DNA of 64,000 nucleotides from Acidiphilium rubrum (GTDB lineage: Bacteria > Pseudomonadota > Alphaproteobacteria > Acetobacterales > Acetobacteraceae), in the NCBI RefSeq assembly GCF_900156265.1, contig NZ_FTNE01000020.1:1-64000 (forward strand), in the 5' to 3' direction. The notes under the pieces are model-generated. The model was not told where the DNA came from. It ran no database searches and saw only the letters and a program-made list of their open reading frames with translations. The position numbers and the translations under genes were made by a program. Of this stretch, positions 8,775-18,044 are shown in pieces; position 1 is the first letter of the stretch; each line of letters opens with the position of its first letter.

Positions 8775-8943
8775 GGCTTGTCTCCCTCAGTGGACGCTTA
8801 TGTGGCGTGGGGCGGAGGTGAATTCAAACCCTGGGGCTGGGGCGCGCGTCCGACCGTGCTGGGCGCACACGAGGGGAGCGCAGACTTGCACCGCGCGGCG
8901 GGCGATCCACTTCATCAGACAAGGCGTTGAAGTGAGTTACGTT

Positions 8944-9585
8944 ATGAACATCCTGCGATCATCGGCCCGTTGCGTGGCTTTGGCTGGGTTTCTGGCCTTG
9001 GCTGGCTGCGCGTATGTGCCACCCGGCGGTTATTGTCCGCCCGGGCCGCCGCCGCCTGACCCCGGCGCGCCGGCGACCGGGACGCAGGCGGCACCGGCGG
9101 GCGGGCAACCGAGCGTCGCGCCGGCCTGCACGCCTGCCCCTGTAGTCGGGTTCGGCGGATCGTATCCGGCGTATCCGTATGATGGCGGGTTCGGCTATTC
9201 GGGCTTCGGCTATTCGGGCTTCGGCTATCCCGGTTTCGGTTATCCCGCTTATGGCTACCCCGGTTATGGCGTGCCCTATGGCTACGGGTATGGCGATGGC
9301 TACCCCTATGGATTTGGCGGGATCGGCGTGGTGATCGGTGGTGGGGGCTGGCGCGGGGGCGGATGGGACCACGACCGGGACCATGGGCACTTTGGCCGGC
9401 CGGACGGTGACTTTCATGGCGGCGGGGGCGGTTTTCATGGTCCGCCGGGCGACCATGACGGCGGGCCCGGCGGGTTTCATGGCGCGTTTCATGGTGGACC
9501 GCCGGGGGGACGGCCGGGCGGTGCGCCGCCTGGCGGCGGCTCTCATGGCGGCGGGCATGCCGGTGGGCACGGTGGATTTCACTGA
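8944..9585 (+). CDS. Gly/Tyr/His-rich lipoprotein
   Basis: 213 residues from the ATG at 8944: MNILRSSARCVALAGFLALAGC is a signal peptide with lipobox. A Pro-rich stretch follows. Then 15-bp DNA repeats (about 9187-9270) encode GFGYSGFGYSGFGYPGFGYP and similar, and a C-terminal half is rich in G, H and D (WDHDRDHGHF, GDFHGGGGGFHG, GGHGGFH). Low-complexity Gly-His and Gly-Tyr proteins of this kind occur in cell envelopes and could bind metals, but no defined domain is visible. Upstream starts in the same frame lack a signal peptide, so I chose this one. Confidence 0.65.
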   Translation: MNILRSSARCVALAGFLALAGCAYVPPGGYCPPGPPPPDPGAPATGTQAAPAGGQPSVAPACTPAPVVGFGGSYPAYPYDGGFGYSGFGYSGFGYPGFGYPAYGYPGYGVPYGYGYGDGYPYGFGGIGVVIGGGGWRGGGWDHDRDHGHFGRPDGDFHGGGGGFHGPPGDHDGGPGGFHGAFHGGPPGGRPGGAPPGGGSHGGGHAGGHGGFH

Positions 9586-9591
9586 GGCTGG

Positions 9592-9624
9592 GCTGTGATG
9601 CTGCGCGCAATTCAGCACCACAGC
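9592..9624. terminator. Possible bidirectional hairpin between convergent genes
   Basis: GCTGTG-A-TGCTG (9592-9603) pairs with CAGCA-CC-ACAGC (9613-9624) around a 9-base loop. It lies between the ends of the glycine-rich lipoprotein and the RTX gene, where a terminator is expected. There is no T tract, so an intrinsic terminator is uncertain. Confidence 0.35.
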
Positions 9625-9631
9625 GCCGATG

Positions 9632-12600
9632 TTATGTGAGATTCATCGTGATTTTGGTGCCGTCGGTCAGGGTCAGGTGATCCACGGTTTTGCCGAACGT
9701 GGATGACTGGACGCTGACGCCGGCATATTTGAAATTGTCCCTCGTCGCATTGAAACCATTGATGACGACGCTGCCGCCGCCCGAAACGCTGGAGAAGTTG
9801 AAGTAATCGAAGCCTGATCCGGCGTTGACCGTGATATTGCCGGCACCGGGGATAATCTGCGCGCTGCCGGAGACCTGATCGATGATCGCGTTGCCCGACC
9901 CGGCCACGAAGGTGAGGGTGCCGGTGCTGCCGGTCAGTGTCATGTTGCCCGCACCGGCCGAGACGACATCCGCACCGCGGCCTTCGCTGAGGGTTGTGGG
10001 TCCGGCCCCGCCGATCAGGTCGATCCCGCCGGCATGGCTCGATGCGGTGAGCGCGCCGGCCCCGCCGAAGACGGTGCTCGCCTGGGTGCCGCCGACGAAG
10101 CTCAACTGGCTGCCACTGGCGGTGACCACCCCGCCGCCGGCCATTGTGATCATGTCGTTGCCGGTGCTCATGACGGTATCGCTGCCGGCGAGGTTGAGCC
10201 GGTCGGTTGCGTTCGCTGCGGTTGTGATGCGGTCGTGCCCGGCCGAATCGGTGAGGGAGAGGCCGCCGGTGCCGCCGGTGATGGTGCTGTTGCCGCCCTG
10301 ATCCGACAGGATGACGGGCGCTGCGCCGCCGGTGAAGGTTTGGTCGGCCTGGTTCAAGGTGACGATCTGGGGTTGGGACGTGCCGGACCCGCTGGAGACC
10401 ATGGAGGCGCTCGCCACCGTATCGGCGTAGTTCAGCTGGATGGTCTGGCCATCGACCAGGGTGAGCACGCCGCCGGATGCGTTGAACGAAGCGGAGCGCA
10501 GATACTCGTTGTTAGCGAAACCGGTGTAATTGATCGGGTTTCGGGCGAAGGAATAGCCGTTGATGACGAGGGTGGTTGCGCTGTTGGAATTGGTGACATC
10601 GATGTAATTGTAACCGGTGCCGGTATTGATCGTGGCGTTGCCGGTGCCGGTGATGATTTCGGCATTGCCGGTGGTGTTGCGCTGATCGATCACGGTGGCA
10701 CCGCTGCCGGCTTGGAAAAACATCTCCGCACTGCCGCCGGTGAGGGCGATGGAGCCGGCGCCGCCGATGATGGAGTCGAGCCCGACGGTGCCGACCTGGA
10801 TGGTCGAGGCGCCGGCGCCGCCGATGATTGTGGTCTGCTGGCTGGCAGCGGTGATCGAGGCGTCACCGGAGATCGAGGCGCCGCCGACGACGCTGGTGAC
10901 GACCGGTGCGGGCGGCGGCGGCGGTGGGGGTGCGGGTGGTGGCGTGGGGACGACGCCGCCGCTGGTCGAGCCGCTGCCGCTGGTGGTGGTGGAGCCGCCA
11001 GTGGCACCCGCGACGGTGGTGACCGTTTGTTCGTTGAACCAGGCGCTGGTGATGCTGGGGGTGCCGATGGTTTCGATGGTGAGGGTTTCGGTGGACGAGA
11101 TGTGCAGGACGACGCCGCCGCTGATGGTTGTGGCGCTGGTTATGATGTTGGCGATGCTGACGGGGGCGCCGGCGGCATCGACCAGATCGAGATGGTCGTA
11201 TTGGGGGTTGAAGCCGGAGATGGTGACGGCGCCGCTGGCCTGTTGGTTGATGACGAACAGATCCTGGCCGGTGCCGGGGGTAAGCAAGGCGGTGGTGCTG
11301 GCCTGGATGAAGGTGGCGCCGCCGCCGGCTTCGATGGTTTCGTTGCCGGAGCCGGCGAAAATGTCGTTGCCGTTGGGGCCGCCGATGATGGTGTCGGCGC
11401 CGGAGCCGCCGAACAGGAGGTTGATGCCGGTGCCGCCGATCAGTGTATCCGCGCCGGAACCGGCGTAGAGCAGGGCGTTTTTGGTGGGGTCGACCGGGGT
11501 GAGCAGGGTGGGCGTGGTGTCGGTGGAGATGGTGACGTTGCCGAAGGAGAGGAGTTGGCCGTTGGCGAGGCGGGGGTCGATGGAGAATTGGGGGGTGGTG
11601 GATGCGGTTGAGTTGGGGCTGATGTAGGGTGCGCCGCTGGCGAGGAGCCAGCCGAAGGCTTGCATGGCCTGGTATTGGTATGCGCCCATGGTTGCGGCGT
11701 TGGCGACGGAACTGGTGCTGACGGTGATGATGCCGGCGAGGGTTTGGAGGGCGAGGGCACCGTAGTCGCCTCGGGCATGGGCCCATGTGGTCGATTGCAA
11801 GGACCCGTTGCCGACGACATTGGACTGACCATAAGCCATGGTTCCCTGCTCGATCTGTGACCAGGTCGTATAATAAGTATTTGAGCTGTAGTGTCCGTTC
11901 GGCGAAAATATTTGGACATTGTAGGCGAACGCATCGAGCGGGCTGAAACCCTGGGTCTCGGCGAAGAAGCGGCCGACCAGATAATTCGATTCCCATTTCA
12001 GGAATGTCAAAGCACCGGCCATACCGAACTCAGCGCCCTGAATCACGGTGGAGGCGAGATAGTCCTGCTGCCACGGCGCCATTTCGCCGGAATTTCCATA
12101 ATTTCCTGGCAGGTAGCCGAAAGCCTGTCCCTGCTGCTGCGTCCAGGTCGGGATCATTGCGTTAAGATAGGCGTAATTGTCGTTGGTCGCCTGGGTGAAA
12201 TATTGGCCATCGGCGGAAGTGGCTGGGTTGGCGTAGGCGGCTTCCTGCAGCGCCCGCAGGCTCCATGCCGCACCGCGGACTTGCTCGCCGTTGACGATGA
12301 TGTCGGTGTAGGAGGTTCCCTGCGGCGTGGTCACCTGTCGCGTCGGGTTCCATTGATTGACTTCGGCGAACGACGCTTCGGCGTTCAATTGTTCGAGATA
12401 TTGCACATTACCGGTTTGGACGTATGCATCGTACGACAGGTCTGGCATATGTGCCTGGTCGGTCGACCATCCGGTGTTGTTGCTGACGTTCTGGGTCAGC
12501 CCCGGATTGCCGCGCGGATCGGTCCAGATGTTGACTTGCCCGGGCGTTCCCGTCGTCAGGAAGGTGCCGCCGCTGGTCGGGTCGTAGAAATGCCACGGTA

Positions 12601-13678
12601 CCGATCCGGCTTCCTGTGCCTGGCCGAGTGCGTAGGTTGCGGCTGTGGCGTTCTGTGTGATCAGCCAGGTCGCGTTGGCACCGGTGGTCGGCCCGATATC
12701 ACCCCTGCCCCCAACCCCGGGCATGTACTGGGTAATACCATCCGTCCCCAGCGGCGCGTTCCAGCCCGGTGCCGCAATCTGAGATGCCTCGTTGTCGTTG
12801 CCGCCGGCGATGAGGCTACTGGAAACGCCATATTGCGTATCGTAATTCTGAACCGCCCCCGTCGCCTCCAGATACGCGACATCGTGCTGAACATTCAGCG
12901 CGCCGGCCGCCGGCGCGGTGCCGACCATGGTGCTCCAATCCTGATATTGGTACTGCGTCAGGCTGGGTTGCGAGGCGATGATTGTACCGTTCTGCGCGAT
13001 GGTGGTCGAGTAGGTGATGGTGCCGCCATTGGCAGACATCGCAACGTCGTTGTTGAACTGGAGGTTCGCCGAGATGGTGCCGTTCGCGTAGGCGGTGACG
13101 TCCGCCTCGATCCGCAGCGAGCCTGAGACCGGAATGCTGACGATCGCTTCCTGCGCCAGGGGGCCGTTCAGCCATTTGGTCGCGGTGCCGGCGTTCAGCG
13201 CGTTCAAGACGTCCTGGGCTATGTTGATCGTCTGCGTGCCGGTGGCACCGCCGGCGTTGGCCGCGATAACTAGCTTCGCGGTGAGGGAATAACCCTTCAA
13301 TGCGCTCGCCAGGTTCGCCGCCGGGGCGGAGAGGCCGGGGTTCGGCGTGCCGCCGATCGAGAGCATGACCCCGGTGGTGGAGTTGGCGGGCAAGGCCGGT
13401 GCATCGACCGTCAGCACCGCCATGGCGACCGAGCCATCCGGGTTGAAGGTCTTGGCGTCCATCTGCACGGCGTAGGCCTTGCCGTTGATGGTGGCGGTGA
13501 GTTGGTCGGTGCGTTGCACCGCACCGGCTTTGAAGGTTTCGCCGAACGTGGTCGGCTGAGCGGCGAGTGCGGTGATCGAGGTGTTCTGGAGGTTGAGCCC
13601 GACGATCTGTCCCGCGCCGTTCGGCTGGGGCACAACAGGGGCGGCCGTAAAACCGGTTGGTGTAAGCGTGGTTGACAT
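9632..13678 (-). CDS. Large RTX-type secreted protein with hydrolase-like N-terminal region
   Basis: About 1348 residues from MSTTLTPTGF; an upstream TTG at 13705 is possible but less likely. No N-terminal signal peptide. The first roughly 700 residues are globular, rich in W, Y, N and Q, and include helical stretches such as GEQVRGAAWSLRALQEAAYA that recall alpha-toroid carbohydrate enzymes; the family is not identified. Residues about 735-790 are nonapeptide RTX repeats (GSGADTLIGGTG, FGGSGADTIIGG, GSGNETIEAGGG). A Pro-rich linker (PPPAPPPPPPPAP) precedes more than 400 residues of further degenerate Gly/Asn/Thr repeats. RTX proteins normally leave by type I secretion, but no exporter is in the window. 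Next to the EPS genes, it may act on or bind the polysaccharide. Confidence 0.75.
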   Translation of the reverse strand: MSTTLTPTGFTAAPVVPQPNGAGQIVGLNLQNTSITALAAQPTTFGETFKAGAVQRTDQLTATINGKAYAVQMDAKTFNPDGSVAMAVLTVDAPALPANSTTGVMLSIGGTPNPGLSAPAANLASALKGYSLTAKLVIAANAGGATGTQTINIAQDVLNALNAGTATKWLNGPLAQEAIVSIPVSGSLRIEADVTAYANGTISANLQFNNDVAMSANGGTITYSTTIAQNGTIIASQPSLTQYQYQDWSTMVGTAPAAGALNVQHDVAYLEATGAVQNYDTQYGVSSSLIAGGNDNEASQIAAPGWNAPLGTDGITQYMPGVGGRGDIGPTTGANATWLITQNATAATYALGQAQEAGSVPWHFYDPTSGGTFLTTGTPGQVNIWTDPRGNPGLTQNVSNNTGWSTDQAHMPDLSYDAYVQTGNVQYLEQLNAEASFAEVNQWNPTRQVTTPQGTSYTDIIVNGEQVRGAAWSLRALQEAAYANPATSADGQYFTQATNDNYAYLNAMIPTWTQQQGQAFGYLPGNYGNSGEMAPWQQDYLASTVIQGAEFGMAGALTFLKWESNYLVGRFFAETQGFSPLDAFAYNVQIFSPNGHYSSNTYYTTWSQIEQGTMAYGQSNVVGNGSLQSTTWAHARGDYGALALQTLAGIITVSTSSVANAATMGAYQYQAMQAFGWLLASGAPYISPNSTASTTPQFSIDPRLANGQLLSFGNVTISTDTTPTLLTPVDPTKNALLYAGSGADTLIGGTGINLLFGGSGADTIIGGPNGNDIFAGSGNETIEAGGGATFIQASTTALLTPGTGQDLFVINQQASGAVTISGFNPQYDHLDLVDAAGAPVSIANIITSATTISGGVVLHISSTETLTIETIGTPSITSAWFNEQTVTTVAGATGGSTTTSGSGSTSGGVVPTPPPAPPPPPPPAPVVTSVVGGASISGDASITAASQQTTIIGGAGASTIQVGTVGLDSIIGGAGSIALTGGSAEMFFQAGSGATVIDQRNTTGNAEIITGTGNATINTGTGYNYIDVTNSNSATTLVINGYSFARNPINYTGFANNEYLRSASFNASGGVLTLVDGQTIQLNYADTVASASMVSSGSGTSQPQIVTLNQADQTFTGGAAPVILSDQGGNSTITGGTGGLSLTDSAGHDRITTAANATDRLNLAGSDTVMSTGNDMITMAGGGVVTASGSQLSFVGGTQASTVFGGAGALTASSHAGGIDLIGGAGPTTLSEGRGADVVSAGAGNMTLTGSTGTLTFVAGSGNAIIDQVSGSAQIIPGAGNITVNAGSGFDYFNFSSVSGGGSVVINGFNATRDNFKYAGVSVQSSTFGKTVDHLTLTDGTKITMNLT

Positions 13679-13783
13679 GAAAGCTCCCAAGGTTGAAGGG
13701 CGCAAAATCAGCTTAACACGAGGAAAGCAACCCCCAGTTGCTTTACGCCGCTGTAGAAATCGTGCGCGGCGTCACTGTACGCG

Positions 13784-13834
13784 ACATTGTCTAAAAAACG
13801 CAACCTCTGATACCTGCGATTTTTGAGACAATGT
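13784..13834. promoter_or_regulatory. Long inverted repeat containing the bipartite EPS element, upstream of the RTX gene
   Basis: Left arm 13784-13802 (ACATTGTCTAAAAAACGCA) pairs with right arm 13815-13834 (TGCGATTTTTGAGACAATGT), allowing one bulge, around a 12-base loop. Within it, AAAAACGCAACCTC (13794-13807) and TTTTGAGACAATGT (13821-13834) recur at the same 13-bp spacing upstream of wza (29681-29721). It ends about 105 bp before the RTX start. The surrounding 13706-14051 is A/T-richer non-coding DNA in which I see no gene. Confidence 0.6.
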
Positions 13835-14051
13835 GCGAAAAAGGTACAATCCTCGTTGAAACAAGGAGACCGTTTTTGTCTCTGGAAGGATTATTGCGGA
13901 GGGAGTGTTAAAGAATGGTTTCCGGATTTCGGATTTTTTGGCCTCGTTCGTCACGCAAACATCATAAAGTTGTTGCGGCGTTGTCGACCGATGCGGGTGC
14001 CCCGCACCAACCTCGATCAGGCTGGACTCAGTGCCTTGCGACGCGGAATCC

Positions 14052-14951
14052 TCAAAATGGACCGGCTCGACGACCGAAGCGGCGGAGGCAATAGTCGCGA
14101 AATCCTTGCCGCATCGCCCTCGCCTGAGGCTGGCTGGACAGAATCCAACGGAGCACCGAGCCGTTCGCCCGTTCATCCGCGCGCCACAGAATCAAACGCA
14201 GGGCGGCACGATACGCTCGCCAGCGAGGCCGCGATTTTTCGGCCAATAACAGGCGGTTGCGGGTGATGTAGTAGGTTTTATCCGGCGTATCGCGGCCGCC
14301 GAAGCTGCGCGATTCGGCGTGGACGATCCGCACCGATGGCAGGCAGAGCGAGGGGATTCCCGCGCTCCGGGCGCGATCAAAAAAATCGGCCTCCTCCAGT
14401 TGCAGGAAAAAGCGTTCATCGAACGTGCCGATCCGGTCAAACACCGCCATCGGGATCAAAAGACACGCGCCGTATGCGTAATCGAGCCTAAACACTTTTG
14501 CGTCATCGGGCGGCTGGCAGGGGAATAGCGCGGCGTCGGGCCGGGTCGATGGGTCAAGCTGGACGCCTTCGCTGGGGTCGGCGTAGTCGATTGCCGGGTG
14601 CATCAGGCAGGGGCCGCACAGCTTTGCCGCGACGGCGAGGCGATCGAACGCGCCGGGCGGCACAATGGTATCGTTGTTGAGCAGGCAGACGATGCAGGCT
14701 TGTTCGCGGCGGGCCCAGGCGATGCCGGCGTTGTTGCCGCCGGCCCATCCGCGGTTTTCCGAAAGGCGCAGCACATCGATTTGGGTGCCGTATTGCGCTT
14801 GCAGTGCCGAAAGATCGTCGCCGCTGGCGTTGTCGACCAGCAGGATCGCGAGATCGGCGTGACGCTGCGGCACGACGGATGCCAAGCAGGCCGCAGTGTC
14901 CGCAAGCCCGCGATAATGCAGGATGATGACGACCAGACGGTCCTGGCTCAT
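14052..14951 (-). CDS. Family 2 glycosyltransferase
   Basis: 299 residues with a GT-A fold start VVIILHYRGLADTAACLASV, nucleotide-binding LLVDNASGDD (the D-N-A-S form common in rhamnosyltransferase-like GT2 enzymes), the acceptor-side G-W-A-G-G-N-N segment and CLLNNDTIVP as the D-x-D equivalent. It lies in a run of minus-strand glycosyltransferase and sulfotransferase genes beyond xrtA and presumably adds a sugar to the exopolysaccharide. Sugar specificity cannot be read from sequence. The stop lies about 370 bp upstream of the RTX start. Confidence 0.82.
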   Translation of the reverse strand: MSQDRLVVIILHYRGLADTAACLASVVPQRHADLAILLVDNASGDDLSALQAQYGTQIDVLRLSENRGWAGGNNAGIAWARREQACIVCLLNNDTIVPPGAFDRLAVAAKLCGPCLMHPAIDYADPSEGVQLDPSTRPDAALFPCQPPDDAKVFRLDYAYGACLLIPMAVFDRIGTFDERFFLQLEEADFFDRARSAGIPSLCLPSVRIVHAESRSFGGRDTPDKTYYITRNRLLLAEKSRPRWRAYRAALRLILWRADERANGSVLRWILSSQPQARAMRQGFRDYCLRRFGRRAGPF

Positions 14952-14984
14952 GGACTGGTTGCAGGGCAGAACGCTGGTGTGCGG

Positions 14985-15956
14985 CTATGCCGCATCGTCT
15001 ATCCGCGCCTGTTGCGAGGCTGCGATCAGCCGATCGAACCGATCGACCGTGCGCCGATAGGATGTTTCGGCAAGCGCATCGAGATCGGCCTGCGGCAGGA
15101 CGCGCGCAGCGACGTGACGCCAGAGATGACGGTCGAGCCGGGACCGCTGATCGAGCAGGGAGAGACATTGGTCGGTGAGCTCATCGGCCATCGGCTGCCG
15201 GGCACCCGGTTTTGGAGGTGCTGCTTCGTTGCGCGGTGCTGCGCGCCGGGCATAAATCAAGCGCTCGAGGCGGCTCCAAATCGTTTGCCCATAGGTTTGT
15301 CGTAAAAACCGGATCAGCCGATCATGCATGGCCGGGTTTTCGAGTACATCGGCGAATGCGAAACGATCGATTGCGGCGCGGGCGGCCGTGATCAGCATGG
15401 CGTCGTCCTGTGGCGCGATGAAATCGGCCGGTGGAACGCGATCGTGCGGCCAGAGCAGCATACGCGTCATCAAATTATCGGTATGGCACGCGATGGCCGG
15501 CGCGCTGATAAACTCTGGGAGATTGCACCGCGCCAAGGCCATGGTTTGCCCCCAATCGCCGTAGAGTGCGAGAACATCATCGGTGTAGTTTCCGAGATAG
15601 AACCAATGGGACAGCAGGCGTGCGCGTGGCTCACGCAAGATCGTGATCAGGTTTGAGCCGGGGAAGCGGGATTCGATCGTCTGGCGCGCGAAATGGCCGG
15701 CGATCACATCGGCGTCGGCGGGTATCTCCATCGGATCGACAAAAATACTCCCACGGAACGCCGAGGGCATGGTTGAGAACGCGGTGAACGAGCCTGTCTG
15801 GGAACAATCGATCCCACCGGTTACGGCCAAGGGGCGAAGGATTGCCTCGATATCCCTAATCAACCCGGTTCCACCTGCTTTCGGCATGTGCACGAAGCCG
15901 AGTTTCGGCGATAGGGACCGGCGTGTTGCGTGGTAGCGAAGATGACGAAAATTCAT
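14985..15956 (-). CDS. Sulfotransferase-family protein
   Basis: 323 residues with the 5'-phosphosulfate-binding loop GFVHMPKAGGTGL (20-32) and the 3'-phosphate-binding segment TILREPRARLLSHWFY (about 104-119). These are the two hallmark PAPS-binding motifs of the sulfotransferase superfamily. It has no signal peptide or membrane helix and is probably cytoplasmic. Set among glycosyltransferases at the end of the exosortase-type EPS locus, it probably sulfates a sugar of the polysaccharide or its precursor (inference). The C-terminal third is Arg-rich and less conserved. Confidence 0.8.
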   Translation of the reverse strand: MNFRHLRYHATRRSLSPKLGFVHMPKAGGTGLIRDIEAILRPLAVTGGIDCSQTGSFTAFSTMPSAFRGSIFVDPMEIPADADVIAGHFARQTIESRFPGSNLITILREPRARLLSHWFYLGNYTDDVLALYGDWGQTMALARCNLPEFISAPAIACHTDNLMTRMLLWPHDRVPPADFIAPQDDAMLITAARAAIDRFAFADVLENPAMHDRLIRFLRQTYGQTIWSRLERLIYARRAAPRNEAAPPKPGARQPMADELTDQCLSLLDQRSRLDRHLWRHVAARVLPQADLDALAETSYRRTVDRFDRLIAASQQARIDDAA

Positions 15957-16006
15957 GTCATTGAACTCGACCGGGGGCCTTCATCTGTCAAGAATATCAG
16001 CCGGCA

Positions 16007-16972
16007 TCAAGTGCCGCGGGTCAAGACCGACCATGCCAGGCTACGGATTGGCGCAGGCAGGTTTGATACCAGGGTCTTCACGCGATTCCTTGGGGTGAGC
16101 GCCGTCGCCGGCAGGATTTTCAAAATGGCGTGTACGGCGTTGAAATCGCCGCGTGCGAAGGCGGTATCGAATGCCGCCAGACGGCGTTGGACGATGGAGC
16201 GCCGAATTTCCGCGGCGGATGAGGCAAGCGACGGGCGCGAGGCCAGAACATAATCGAGCACATCGGCGTCACCGAGGTTCATGCGCTGGACGTCGCCGGA
16301 AAAATTGCCGGCGTGTTTGCGGATGCCGACGGTTGGCTGGCGCAGGACGCCGATGGGCGGGTGTTCGGCGATTCGCAATGTGGTTGCGAAATCGCAACCG
16401 ACCATGCGGCTGACCCCTTCGTCCCACCCGCCGAGGGCCAGGAACCGTTCGCGGTCAACCACCATGCAGGATGGGAAGAAGGGCTGGAATTGCAGGAGAT
16501 CACTGACGATCGGACGGTCGAACAGGACATGGGTGGAATCGATCGGCGTCATGCCGGCCCAGTATCCGGCCGGGGCGCTGGCGAATTTGGACGTGCCGGA
16601 CCACTGGCCGTCACGTACCTCCTGAAAATCGGCATAGGCCGCGACCGGCCCCTGCCCGCTTGACCAGAATTGCGCCATCGCCGCGAGATGGTCCGGTTGC
16701 CAGAGATCATCGCTGTCGCAGAATGCGACGAGATCGCCGGTCGCCGCGCGCAAACCGGTGTTACGGGCGACCAAGTCGCCCGCGTTCGGAATGCGGATTA
16801 CCCGGATGCGACCAGCATAGCCTGCGAGGACCGTCTCGGTCGAGTCGGTCGAACCGTCATCCACCACAAAGATTTCAGCCGCGTGTATCGTTTGCGCGAA
16901 AATGCGGTCGAGCGTTTCGGGGACCAACTCCACGCGGTTATATGAGGGAATGACGACAGATATCGATACCAT
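16007..16972 (-). CDS. Family 2 glycosyltransferase
   Basis: The product begins MVSISVVIPSYNRVELVPET, a classic GT2 start, so I prefer the ATG at 16972 over one at 17014 that would add 14 Cys-containing residues. Donor-binding FVVDDGSTDSTE, then GDLVAFCDSDDLWQPDHL containing the D-x-D metal site, and later a W-D-E-G-V-S-R-M-V-G-C-D-F acceptor motif. Part of the variable glycosyltransferase block downstream of xrtA, 50 bp from the sulfotransferase gene. Sugar specificity unknown. Confidence 0.82.
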   Translation of the reverse strand: MVSISVVIPSYNRVELVPETLDRIFAQTIHAAEIFVVDDGSTDSTETVLAGYAGRIRVIRIPNAGDLVARNTGLRAATGDLVAFCDSDDLWQPDHLAAMAQFWSSGQGPVAAYADFQEVRDGQWSGTSKFASAPAGYWAGMTPIDSTHVLFDRPIVSDLLQFQPFFPSCMVVDRERFLALGGWDEGVSRMVGCDFATTLRIAEHPPIGVLRQPTVGIRKHAGNFSGDVQRMNLGDADVLDYVLASRPSLASSAAEIRRSIVQRRLAAFDTAFARGDFNAVHAILKILPATALTPRNRVKTLVSNLPAPIRSLAWSVLTRGT

Positions 16973-17054
16973 CGGTGCATATTGCATTACAGGGCAGACG
17001 CAAATATCTCGCACAGGCTCGCCTTGACAAAGACCTCAACAAACCGCTCTGTCA

Positions 17055-18002
17055 TCACTCGCTTCGGCCCACGAGAGCGCGAAAAAGATCCACAGAGATT
17101 TCCGGATCAAATTTGACAAAACGCCTTGTTGCATCAAAATCGACCGGTTGGAGCCGACGTAATCGATGTAGCATTGTTCGAACAAAATTCATACGACAGT
17201 CCCGACGTGACAGCGCGATCCAACTTCTTAACTCATCATCTATTTCAGCATCTTCCGACACTATCTTCAACATAATCGATTGATCGAGGGCGACGCGCAA
17301 CGAGCGCTTCGTCCCCCAAACCGACTTCGCTATTAACCCGACACCTTCCCCATATTCAGCCTCACACCGTGAAGAGAAGATTACCTGTGAGCGTTCAGTC
17401 GTCGTGCAAAACCACGTCAGAAGATCCTCTGATGCTGTCAGATCCGTTCTAAATCGTGCGCTACCCAGCGATCTACGTGGCAGAACTACAGTCGATGTCC
17501 CAACGATCGTCTCTTGAATTAGATCTCTTCTAAACTTTTTATTGTATTTGTAGAGATTAGTACCGATGTCTATCGAAACGTGCTGATCAAACTGAATATT
17601 GCTACGTTCAAACCTCGTTTGTTTTACTCCCGGCCGCGTAAAATCTGCGAAATAGAAATCTGCCCCGCTATCAAGAGCAATGTTTGCATTTTCCAGATGT
17701 CCAGGGTGCCAAGCGTCATCCGGGTCAAGAAATGCGATCGCGTTGATCCTGTCGGGCATGGCGTCGAGCGCGCGATTTCGGGCCGCAGAGACGCCTGCAT
17801 TGCTTTGCTCAATCAATACGATGTTTCTGCGCTCCGCTTCAGAGAACGTCCCAAGCTCGAGCTTGGCCGGATGCGGCGAACCATCGTCCACAACAACAAT
17901 TAGCAGCGTTTCGAGGCCGGTCTGATCAAGCGCGGAACGGACGGCCCGCGCTAGCAAACCAGGAGTACGCTGAAAGTATGGTATGACTACGCCGAGCGTC
18001 AT
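17055..18002 (-). CDS. Family 2 glycosyltransferase, low-GC and probably acquired
   Basis: 315 residues: MTLGVVIPYFQRTPGLLARA, donor loop VVVDDGSPHPAK, SNAGVSAARNRALD, and AFLDPDDAWHPGHL with the D-x-D site. A ribosome site TTAGGA sits 8 bases before the ATG at 18002. Its base composition is clearly more A/T-rich than the core genes on either side (many AAA, AAT and TTA codons), which suggests horizontal transfer into the EPS locus. The C-terminal half, with the GTSTVVLPRRSLG motif, is typical of LPS/EPS GT2 enzymes. Substrate unknown. Confidence 0.8.
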   Translation of the reverse strand: MTLGVVIPYFQRTPGLLARAVRSALDQTGLETLLIVVVDDGSPHPAKLELGTFSEAERRNIVLIEQSNAGVSAARNRALDAMPDRINAIAFLDPDDAWHPGHLENANIALDSGADFYFADFTRPGVKQTRFERSNIQFDQHVSIDIGTNLYKYNKKFRRDLIQETIVGTSTVVLPRRSLGSARFRTDLTASEDLLTWFCTTTERSQVIFSSRCEAEYGEGVGLIAKSVWGTKRSLRVALDQSIMLKIVSEDAEIDDELRSWIALSRRDCRMNFVRTMLHRLRRLQPVDFDATRRFVKFDPEISVDLFRALVGRSE

Positions 18003-18044
18003 ATTTTGATCCTAAGGCGAAACATTAAATTTGCTACAATTAAA

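Noticed and set aside
10034-11611. 525-residue Gly/Asp-rich plus-strand frame
   Set aside because: Reverse complement of the repetitive RTX coding sequence; the RTX repeats and linker are clearly on the minus strand.
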